64,000 bases of DNA from an uncultured Bacilli bacterium (lineage in GTDB: Bacteria > Bacillota_I > Bacilli_A > RF39 > UBA660): NCBI GenBank assembly GCA_947632085.1, contig CANRNY010000005.1:16024-80023 (forward strand). Reading direction: 5' to 3'. Positions 9,029 to 18,200 of this stretch are shown here, piece after piece. The translations under genes and the position numbers were made by a program. The notes beneath the pieces were generated by a model. The model was given only the letters and a program-made list of their open reading frames with translations, ran no database searches and was not told the DNA's origin. Position 1 is the stretch's first letter. Every line of letters begins with the position of its first letter.

Positions 9029-9757
9029 ATGGAAGTAATAAGTTCATTAGATAATAAAAAAATAAAGAATTATAGTAAATTATTACAGAAGAAATATCGT
9101 GATATAGATAATTTATTTATTGTCGAAGGAGAACATTTAGTAAAGGAAGCTTATACATCTAATGTATTAGTAGAAGTTATTATGTGTGAAGATTATGAAG
9201 TAGATATAGATGTACCTATTACTTATGTAACATATGAAGTTATTAAGAAGTTAAGTAATACATTAAATCCGCAAAGAATAATGGGAATATGTAAAAAAGT
9301 AGATAGAAAAGAAATAGGTAATAAAGTATTAATTTTAGATGATATACAAGATCCAGGTAATTTAGGGACAATTATACGTAGTAGTGTCGCATTTAATATA
9401 GAGACAATTATTTTATCTAATAATAGTGTTGATGTTTATAATGATAAAGTAATTAGAGCTAGTGAAGGGATGTTTTTTAAGATTAATATTATAAGAGATG
9501 ATATCGTTAAGATAATAAATGAATTAAAAGATAATGATTATATGATATATGGTACAAAAGTAGATAATGGTGAAGATATAAATAAAATAAGAGCTCCTTT
9601 TAAGTACGCATTAGTAATGGGAAATGAAGGAGCTGGAGTAAGTGATAAAGTACTTAGTTTATGTGATAAATACTTATATATTCCAATGAATAGTAATTGT
9701 GAGAGTTTAAATGTAGGAGTTGCAACAAGTATTATATTATTTTGTTTAAATAAATAG
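9029..9757 (+). CDS. SpoU/TrmH-family RNA 2'-O-methyltransferase
   Basis: The product is a 242-aa SAM-dependent RNA ribose methyltransferase of the SPOUT fold. An N-terminal substrate-binding domain is followed by the three SpoU motifs: LDDIQDPGNLGTIIRS (~108), VMGNEGAGVS (~199) and IPMNSNCESLNVGVA (~219). It resembles RlmB/TsnR-type 23S rRNA enzymes, but the target nucleotide cannot be assigned. The ATG at 9029 directly follows the TAA of the YgjP-like gene. The placement just before rimM/trmD matches a ribosome-maturation neighbourhood. Confidence 0.9.
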   Translation: MEVISSLDNKKIKNYSKLLQKKYRDIDNLFIVEGEHLVKEAYTSNVLVEVIMCEDYEVDIDVPITYVTYEVIKKLSNTLNPQRIMGICKKVDRKEIGNKVLILDDIQDPGNLGTIIRSSVAFNIETIILSNNSVDVYNDKVIRASEGMFFKINIIRDDIVKIINELKDNDYMIYGTKVDNGEDINKIRAPFKYALVMGNEGAGVSDKVLSLCDKYLYIPMNSNCESLNVGVATSIILFCLNK

Positions 9758-9766
9758 AGGTGTGAT

Positions 9767-10258
9767 ATGGATTATATATTAATAGGTAAAATAGTTAATA
9801 CTCATGGAATTAAAGGAGAACTTAGAATAAAAAGTAACTTTTTAATGAAAGATAAAGTCTTTAAAAAAGGATTTGCTTTATATATAGGTGAAGGTTATGT
9901 TAAAGAGATAATTAATACTTATCGTGTTCATAAAGACTTTGATATGGTTACTTTTGAAGGGTATGATAATATTAATCAAGTTCTTAATTATTTAAAGATG
10001 AATGTTTATGTAAAAAAAGATGATATTAAATTAGAAGATAATGAATATATATTAGAAGAATTAGTAGGATATGAGGTTAGAGAAAATGGGGAAGTACTTG
10101 GTAAAGTAAAAGATATTGTGTATAATGGTAGTAATATACTTCTATTAGTAGAGGCAATTAAAAATTTTTATATTCCTAATAATCCTAATTTTATAAAAAA
10201 AGTTAAAAATGAGGAAAAGATAATAGAAGTAGAAAATGCTAAAGGATTGATATTATGA
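9767..10258 (+). CDS. rimM: 16S rRNA processing protein RimM
   Basis: The product is a 163-aa ribosome-maturation factor that assists assembly of the 30S head with S19. The N-terminal RimM domain begins IGKIVNTHGIKGELRI, the family start. The C-terminal PRC barrel holds LGKVKDI and the YIPNNPNFIKKV region. AGGTGTG precedes the ATG. The stop overlaps the trmD start by four bases (ATGA), so translation is probably coupled. The rimM-trmD-rplS order is conserved in Bacilli. Confidence 0.95.
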   Translation: MDYILIGKIVNTHGIKGELRIKSNFLMKDKVFKKGFALYIGEGYVKEIINTYRVHKDFDMVTFEGYDNINQVLNYLKMNVYVKKDDIKLEDNEYILEELVGYEVRENGEVLGKVKDIVYNGSNILLLVEAIKNFYIPNNPNFIKKVKNEEKIIEVENAKGLIL

Positions 10259-10920
10259 GAATAGATATCTTAACTTTATTTCCTAATATGTTTGAAGGAT
10301 TCTTAAATGAATCAATTATTAAAAGGGCAATTGCAAAAGAAAGTGTTATAATAAAGATAGTTGATTTTAGAAAGTATTCGAAACTTTCTAATAATCAAGT
10401 TGATGATACACCTTACGGTGGTGGAGGTGGAATGGTTCTAAGAATAGAACCAATATATGATGCTGTAATGGACATAAAAAAAGAAGATAAAGATGCTAAG
10501 GTTATATTAATGACACCTGATGGAATACCTTATAAACAAGAGATGGCAGTTAGTTTAAAAGATGAAAAACACTTAGTCTTTATTTGTGGACATTATGAAG
10601 GATTTGATGAAAGAATAAGAAGTCTTTGTGATATGGAGATAAGTATTGGGGATTATGTATTAACAGGTGGAGAATTACCAGCAATGGTTATTAGTGATAG
10701 TATTATAAGATTATTAGATGGAGTCATTACAGATACTAGTTTAGTAGATGAATCATTTAATGATAAATTACTTGATTATCCAACTTATACAAAACCGCAA
10801 GAATTTAGGGGAATGAAAGTTCCAGATATATTACTTAGTGGGGATCATGCAAAAATAAAGGCATGGCGTGAAGAGAAAAGAATAGAAAAAACAAAAGAGC
10901 GTCGACCAGATTTAATGTAG
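10255..10920 (+). CDS. trmD: tRNA (guanine-N1)-methyltransferase TrmD
   Basis: The enzyme (221 aa) makes m1G37 in tRNAs that read CNN codons and so guards the reading frame. Family motifs are complete: LTLFPNMFEGFL at the start, PYGGGGGM (~53), FICGHYEGFDERI (~104) and SIGDYVLTGGELPAM (~124), which form the trefoil knot that binds SAM. Length is close to normal though slightly short at the C terminus. Confidence 0.97.
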   Translation: MRIDILTLFPNMFEGFLNESIIKRAIAKESVIIKIVDFRKYSKLSNNQVDDTPYGGGGGMVLRIEPIYDAVMDIKKEDKDAKVILMTPDGIPYKQEMAVSLKDEKHLVFICGHYEGFDERIRSLCDMEISIGDYVLTGGELPAMVISDSIIRLLDGVITDTSLVDESFNDKLLDYPTYTKPQEFRGMKVPDILLSGDHAKIKAWREEKRIEKTKERRPDLM

Positions 10921-10937
10921 TTTAAGAAGGTGATTAA

Positions 10938-11387
10938 ATGGCAAGTTACTTGATTAATAAAAGACATCATGATGAAAGTATACTTTCAATGAATGATGTG
11001 GAAGGTTATGTCTTTAAACCTAAAACAAAGAGTGATAGCTATATTAAAGTAAAAGAAGTTAAAATAGTTGATCCGAAAATGATTGATAAAATTTTAACAA
11101 TGAAATTTGATAAGTTATTTAAACAAGTAGTTGCCATGGCTTTAACCGTTATAAATGATGATGATGCAACAGATGATGATGCTGAAATAGTATTAGATGA
11201 AGTTGAACTTGTAAGAGAAATACTACTTAATAGATATCAGAAATTCTTAAACTATGAAAAAGAACAATTATTTTTAAAAAAATTAAGATTAATAGAAAAT
11301 GAAATGCGTGTTAAACAAGTTAAGATTAAACAAAAAGCATTATATTTAGAACAAATGGAAGAAAAGACGATTGGTCGTAGTAGATAA
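10938..11387 (+). CDS. Conserved-position hypothetical protein between trmD and rplS
   Basis: This is a 149-aa soluble protein with no family I recognise. The N terminus reads as a small beta-rich domain (YLINKRHHDES, EGYVFKPKT). A middle acidic Asp run follows DDDATDDDAE, and the C-terminal ~70 residues are charged helix/coiled coil. An AAGAAGGTGATT site precedes the ATG, 17 bases after trmD, so it belongs to the rimM-trmD operon. That suggests a ribosome-related role, which is inference from position only. Confidence 0.75.
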   Translation: MASYLINKRHHDESILSMNDVEGYVFKPKTKSDSYIKVKEVKIVDPKMIDKILTMKFDKLFKQVVAMALTVINDDDATDDDAEIVLDEVELVREILLNRYQKFLNYEKEQLFLKKLRLIENEMRVKQVKIKQKALYLEQMEEKTIGRSR

Positions 11388-11447
11388 GAATATTTACAAT
11401 AGAAATGTAAATAGAAACTTATATTATGTACAATTTATAGCAAATTA

Positions 11448-11554
11448 TGATAAATGTTTTGTCAAAATGATAAAGAAACAAGTAATTTATTGTTAAATAG
11501 ACAAGATTTTACATAGAATATAAATCTTGATAAATTTGAACAAATAGTGATAAA
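11448..11554 (+). repeat. Four TGATAAA repeats phased by 20 bp
   Basis: TGATAAA occurs at 11448, 11468, 11528 and 11548: intervals of 20, 60 and 20 bp. The last copy ends 3 bp before the -35 of the rplS promoter. The gap of 286 bases after the 149-aa gene contains no ORF of note. Confidence 0.5.
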
Positions 11555-11557
11555 TCC

Positions 11558-11586
11558 TTGCATATTTATCTTTTTTTTGCTATAAT
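11558..11586 (+). promoter_or_regulatory. Promoter of rplS
   Basis: TTGCAT (11558-11563), a 17-bp spacer and TATAAT (11581-11586). The -10 is also extended (TGCTATAAT). The expected start is at ~11593. Confidence 0.8.
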
Positions 11587-11592
11587 CGTAAG

Positions 11593-11650
11593 TGCTTCAA
11601 GGAAGAAAATCCGCTGAATACTTAGATTTATGATTTTCCGGTAAGTAAAT
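11593..11650 (+). promoter_or_regulatory. Structured rplS leader, probably the L19-type autoregulatory leader
   Basis: Between the promoter and the ribosome site lies a GC-richer block with a hairpin: GAAAATC (11605-11611) pairs with GATTTTC (11632-11638). Position and size fit the L19 leader that many Firmicutes use for feedback by ribosomal protein L19. I could not check it against a covariance model. Confidence 0.5.
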
Positions 11651-11673
11651 ATAGTATGAAAGGATGTTTGAAA

Positions 11674-12015
11674 ATGGCTAATTTAGTAGACAAAATTAAT
11701 GAGAAGCATGTAAGAAAAGACATTCCTGAATTCCGTGTTGGAGATACTGTAAGAGTAGATGTATGGGTAAAAGAAGGTAAAAAAGAAAGAATCCAAGCTT
11801 TTGAAGGCTTAGTAGTTGCTAAAAAAGGTGGAAGCGTTTCTGAAACTTTCTCTGTACGTAAGAAATCTTATGGTATTGGAGTAACAAGAGTTTTCCCAGT
11901 TAACTCACCAGCTATTGATAAAATAGTAGTAGTTAAGAAGGGTGTTGTAAGAAGAGCTAAATTAAACTTCTTAAAAGGAATGAGAAAAGAATACAAGGTA
12001 AAAGAAAGAAATTAA
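11674..12015 (+). CDS. rplS: 50S ribosomal protein L19
   Basis: The 113-aa product binds near the 30S-50S interface. Recognisable stretches are PEFRVGDTVRVDV, ERIQAFEGLVVAKKGG, and the family C-terminal RRAKLNFLKG. The ATG at 11674 has AAAGGATG at the right distance; the ATG at 11656 lies upstream of that site and would add six residues. It has its own promoter and leader and is closed by a terminator, so it can be expressed apart from trmD. Confidence 0.97.
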   Translation: MANLVDKINEKHVRKDIPEFRVGDTVRVDVWVKEGKKERIQAFEGLVVAKKGGSVSETFSVRKKSYGIGVTRVFPVNSPAIDKIVVVKKGVVRRAKLNFLKGMRKEYKVKERN

Positions 12016-12030
12016 TCTTTCTTTTTCTTT
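12001..12030 (+). terminator. Intrinsic terminator of rplS
   Basis: AAAGAAAGA (12001-12009) pairs with TCTTTCTTT (12016-12024), followed by a T-rich run. The stem is AT-rich, so strength is moderate. Confidence 0.55.
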
Positions 12031-12161
12031 TGGTTAAAATTTAAGGAATTATTTTTTTGGTAAAATAATATAATTTTTATATATATTTTTGATTTTTGAC
12101 TTATTATATATAATTATTATAAAAAAATTTTAAAAAAATAGCTAAAGTAAATAAAAAAATA

Positions 12162-12190
12162 TTGACAAATTTTCTTCAAAAAAATATTAT
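12162..12190 (+). promoter_or_regulatory. Promoter of the giant vWA surface protein gene
   Basis: TTGACA (12162-12167) and TATTAT (12185-12190) with a 17-bp spacer in a very AT-rich gap of about 215 bases. Nothing else is recognisable in the gap. A short leader carries GTGGAG before the ATG at 12232. Confidence 0.75.
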
Positions 12191-12231
12191 AGAAATTGTA
12201 AAAAAAAGAAAGGAAAGTGGAGAGATTATAT

Positions 12232-15200
12232 ATGAAGAAAATATATAATAAAATTAAATGCAAGTATCCATTATTAGCAATTGCTATAACATTGCTCCTT
12301 ATAGTAGTTGTTAGTTATGGTACTGTAAAATTATTTTCAGTAGCAACTAAAAATGATTTGTTAGCTGTTAATTCAAATTATAATCGTATAGCTGATCCAA
12401 ATACAATGGATGACTATATAAACGTTTTAAATTTGAAAGAAAATTCACGTAATGCTGGTCGTGTTTGGTCAGATAAGACTGTATTTGCAGCAGGTAGTAC
12501 ATTACAATTAGATTTTGCTACAGATGGTCTTAATACTACTGTTAAAACAGATACAGACTTCTTACATGTCTTTTCAACGATTGGTTCTAGTCAAGTTGTT
12601 AATGAAGTAGCAACAAAACCATTAGACGTTGTTTTGTTACTTGATATATCATCTTCTATGACTAATTCTTTGAATACGGATCAACCTGTAGGTTCTCGTG
12701 ATATGGATCCGAATGATTCATTACATAAAGTAATAAAAGAAGCTAATTTATTAATTTCACAATTAATGGGTGATAGTGAGATTACTGTTCATAAAGATAA
12801 TCGTGTAGGTGTAGTAGTATATGGTGGTGGAACTCAAGAAGCATTACCATTAAAACACTATGAGTCTTTGAATAGTAATAATACATATATCCAGGTTGGA
12901 ACAACAAAAGTTGATCGTGCAGGTGATGGTGGTGGATATTTTCCAACAATTGAAACCGTTGCTAAAGCCGATGGCTTTACTAATAAGACAACTCAAACTA
13001 TGATTGCCGATTCTACTTATCTACAAGGAGCTTTATATCAAGGTATGAAAATGTTGTCTGATTCTACAATTACAAATAAGGAAAATCGAACTCCTGTTTT
13101 AATTGTTTTAACTGATGGTGCAACAAATATTGTTAGTGCAACAAAAACAAGCCTTGATGGAAATACATCATATAATTGGTGGGAGCCTTTTAATGGAATA
13201 ATCAAAACGGATGGTGGTGCTCAATATACTAGTGCCGGTATTAACCCACTTTATGTATCTTGTAATAATAACACAGATAATGCGGATAAAGATGATCAAA
13301 ATAAAAAACAAGAAGTACAAGCAATTTCAACAAGAAATGTTTCTAATTTATTATTAGCAGGATACTATCAAAAGATTATTAAAGATCATTACAATAATGA
13401 TATGATTGGTTTCTCAATTGGATATAATGTTGGTGGTGTTGGAAATTATTCAACAGAACAACTTTTGGGTACCTTATATCCAAGTGCATATTTTGATGAA
13501 AATAAGCGAGATTTTACTAATAAAAAATATGCTAAAGATGAAATTGATGCGACACGTAAAGCGTTAGAAGAATATTTTAAAGGTACTGATGCTAGTATGC
13601 GTTTTCCAAGGGAAGGAACTTATAAATGGTTGAGTAAGGATTATTCTGCAGACTTTACCTTTAAACATCCTAAAGATGAAGAACATGATTTAACGGAATT
13701 AGCAGATGTATATTATATAGATAAATATTATACTGCTGAGTCAGATAACATTAGCGATATCTTTGGTGAAATCTTAGAACAAATTACAGGAACTACATTT
13801 AGTCCTGTTGGTGGAGAAAATGCTTCAGGTGTGTCTGATTCACTTACATATATGGATCCAATTGGTGAATATATGGAAATAAAAGATAAAAGTATTACTC
13901 TAGAAGATGGTCAGAAATATGATTTAGGTTTAAGCTTTTTTGGCAAAATGCATGGTTTAGTTAAAACTGCAATTTATGATTTCCAATGGAACGATACATA
14001 TATGAAGAACAGAAATAATGGTACAGGTGGACAATTATTTGCTGCCGGATGGTATAAAGGAACACCAGAAGCAACTAATACTTCTTCAGGAAATGATTCT
14101 GTAGAATCTGAAACAGTTAAAGCTCTTCCAGAGGGATGTGATAATGCTGCTCAAGCCTGGGAAAAAGGATGGGTTTATCGTATTCCTTGGAGTACTGCCG
14201 TTCAATATGTACCAACTCTTAAAGCTGATACATTTGATGATATAACTGATACCCAAAAAAATACCGTTTATACAATTTATCGTTTTGATAAAAATATAAC
14301 TGATAATATAATAGAAGATACAGATTATAGAAATACTAAACGTCTTAATCCTTGTTATGAAAAGAGTTCTGATGTTACATATCTTCTTAGTGATATTCGT
14401 ATATGGGTAGAAGATACAGGAAATTATCAAGATACTTCTGATGGTAGTGCGATTGATTTAGGTTTTGATGAAGCGATATATGTTGATATTCCTGTTTCGG
14501 CATTACCAATTCAAAAAGCTACAATTACATTAGATGCTGATGGAAATGTTACTAAATATGAAACTAATTTAGATGACAAAACACAATCAACACCTTTTAG
14601 ATTATTCTATGGAGTAGGTGTTCAAGATAAAATAATGTCAGATGATGGTTTAGATATTGATGCTACTAAATTAAGTCCTGAATATATTCAAAAACATAGT
14701 CAGAAATCTAGTAATGGATTAGATAATGAGATTTTCTTCTTATCGAATTATTATAGTAATACACCTTATAAAGGATATATAACAGGAACTCGTGATTCTT
14801 ATACAAGAGGTGATCCTAACTTCACATTCTCTCCATCAACGGAAAATCGTTATTATGTATTCCAAAAACCTTTAATCTTATATAAGTATGATGGAACTCC
14901 AAAGGATAATTATGAAGAAAAGGCTTTAAATGAAGATGAATATAAAAATTTCATAGTTGCTAATAAAAATAAAGAAGTAACTAATGGTACAGATATTAAA
15001 AAAGATTCTTATTATTGGATTGTTGGTGAATATTATACAAGTGATAATAAATTAGTTCATCTTGCCGTTACACGTAGTGGTGGTGAGTTTGGCTCAGAGA
15101 TAGCTGGTACAGATGTTACTTATAGTGATTATCTAGTTTGGTATAATCCAAGTAATGGTGATACCCAAACGTTTACTAGTAATGGAGAACGTCCAGGTGA

Positions 15201-18200
15201 AAATTACGTTGTAGCTACTAAAGTTGGTGGTTTACGTATTGGTAATATGTTAAATGGTAGAAGACAAAAAAGTAATAATACAACAAGCACAGCTTATAAC
15301 TATTACATACCAACTGTAAGTGAACAATCAGGTAAGGATAATATCATTATTAATGGTTATTTAGGTAATAATGGTAAGTTAGTAATACCTAATACGACAT
15401 TAGAAATTACTAAAGAAGTTGAATCAATTTTTGGTAATGATTATAGTAAAGAAGAATTTAATTATGAATTATATATTGCAGGCCGTGTTGGTGACTTTAA
15501 TGCTGTTAAGATGATTCGTAGTCCTTTTACTGATCGTTGGCAATTAAGAATTGATTCAATAGATGTTATTACAAATAATGTTGGTTTATTACAATTAGTA
15601 GAAACTAGTGAAAATGATGAAGATGAAGATGTAGGACATAGTCATTCTTTATATGAAGTAACAATTAGTGGAACTAAATATTATGTTTATGTTGGTGGTG
15701 ACGGAACTGATGGTCCTTCTACTATTGCTTTAGATGGAATTGAAAGTGAAGAAGATCCTTACTCATTCCGTTTATATGATGCTAGTGATACTAATTATGA
15801 AACACTAAAAGGAGTAGGAAGAACTAATTATGTAACTAATCCAGATGATTATACTGATAGTGATAATATTAAGAGTGATAATATTAAGTATGCTGAAGCA
15901 ACTGATGATAAACCAGCTGGTACGATTGAATTCTGGATTAAAGATGCATATTTAATTCCTACTAGTAAAGTTGATAATCAAGAATGGAGTTTCGATAAAT
16001 CAGATGGTTATGATAAAATTAAAACACCAATTGTTATATCAACTTTGGATCCATATAAACATGGTAAAGATCAATTAACATCAACTTTTGCAACAAATTC
16101 AGCTTTTGGAACAACAAAATTATATTTTGGTTATGGTGAGGATCCAAAAGGAAGCGGAATTTCAAAACCTGATGATATGACTCCTGCTGATTGGGCTTGG
16201 TTAATAGATCCTAAAAACAAAAATAAAACTAAATTTACCTTAAAAGATGGTGAAGGAATATTCTTAGCTGGTTTACCAGAATCAACACAATATAGAATTT
16301 ATGAAATGATAACTCCAGAACAAGCTGCTAATGGATATGATTTCGGTTATATTTATGGAGCAAATGGTAGAGAACAAAAATATAATACTCAAGCTGATGA
16401 TGGTGTTTATTCACAAGGTAGTAGTGGATATAGTGGTCAAAGAGATCTTCATATTGTTAATACTTATCGTGCTCATTATGATTTAACATTAGATAAAACT
16501 GTATTAGGTTCTAATGGTGATAGTGATAAGGAATGGAACTTTAATATTAAGTTAACTCCACCTAAAGATGAAAATGGTGTAGATGAAGAACTTGAAAAAG
16601 ATTATCAATATTATGGACCTTGTGAAGAAATTGATAATGCTTGTATAGCAAATGGAACAAAAACTGTATCATTTACTAAAAATGAAGATGGTACTTATAC
16701 AGGAAAAGTTTCATTAAAAGATAATCAAAAAATTAAAATTATTAATATATTATCTAATACTACTTATGAAATAACTGAAGATGAAGCTAACCAAGATGGT
16801 TATGAATCATTCTTTAAAGATGGTAAAGATTATTCTAAAGATAGTGAAGGAAAAGCTAGTGGTAAAGGAACATTCGATAGTGATCAACAAGTTGGTATGA
16901 TAAATGCTAACTGGAAGAGATATGATTTAACTCTTAAAAAGACTGTCTTAGGTTCTGGTGGTAGTAAGACAAGAGACTTTACATTTAAGGTAACTTTAAC
17001 ACCAAAACCTAATAGTAATGTTCATATAGCTGAATCATATAGTTATGATGGTTCTAAATCTGGAGAGATGGAATTTAAAGATAATGAAGATGGTTCATAT
17101 ACTGGTACTATTAAGTTAAAAGATAGTGAATCTGTTACGATTAAGGGTATACCTGAAAATGTTGATTATAAAGTAGTAGAAGTTGAAGCTAATAAAAATG
17201 GTTATGTTACAACTATTCCTGATAATGCAGAAGGTACTTTAGATGATGAAAATCAAACTAATCCAACTGTTGAAGTACATTTTATAAATGGTAAATATGA
17301 ACTTCATGATTTAACAATTGAAAAGGTTGTAAGAGGGGCAGATGGAGATACAACTAAAGATTGGAAATTTAAAGTAACATTAGAGCCAGGAGCAGGTATT
17401 ATCATAAAAAATAAATATGATTATGAAGGTTCAAGCTTTGTAAAAGGTGTAGTTGCTCCAGAAGATGGTGAAATAGAATTTACTGATAATGGTAATGGAG
17501 CTTATACAGCAATTGTTACTTTAAAACATGGTCAAGCTATAACGATTAAGGGTATTCCAGAAAATACTAAATATACGGTTGAAGAAGTAGATGTAAATAC
17601 TAATGAATATACAGTAAGTGACTCTGGAAATACTGAAGGAACTGTTAATGATCAACATGTAAGATTTACTAATAAGAAGTTAGCGTTAGTTAGTTTATCT
17701 GTTTCTAAGGAAGTTAAAGGTGAAAGTGCTAATTTAGATTTAGATTGGGAGTTTGAAATAACTTTAATTCCTGGAGCAGCTGATTTAAATACTAGTTATG
17801 AATATGAAAAGAGTATAGTAGGAGTAGATACTAAAGAAAAAGGTACAATTACTTTTACAGAAAATAATGATGGTACTTATACTGGTAAAGTTACTTTGAA
17901 ACATGGTCAAGTAGTTACTATTCAGGGAATTCCTGAAACAACTAAATATATAGTTAAAGAGTTAGGTGCTAATACTGAAGGTTACTTTACTAGTTCAACA
18001 AATAATAAAACAGGTATTTTAGGAAATACAGATACTAAAGTTGATTTTGTCAATGAATTACTTCCAAATAGTTCTTTAACAATTGCTAAAGAAGTATTAG
18101 GTAGTGCTGGTGATCCAGATAAAGATTGGACTTTCCAAATTGAGTTAACACCAGTTGATACTGAGTTTACAACTACTTATAATTATGTAGGAAGAACTAT

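Noticed and set aside
14086..14430. Open frame on the minus strand inside the giant adhesin (114 codons)
   Set aside because: It is antisense to a clear coding region, has no ribosome site, and is a by-product of AT-rich codon use. The same holds for other antisense frames, such as 32157-32533, 40960-41457 and 56968-57396.
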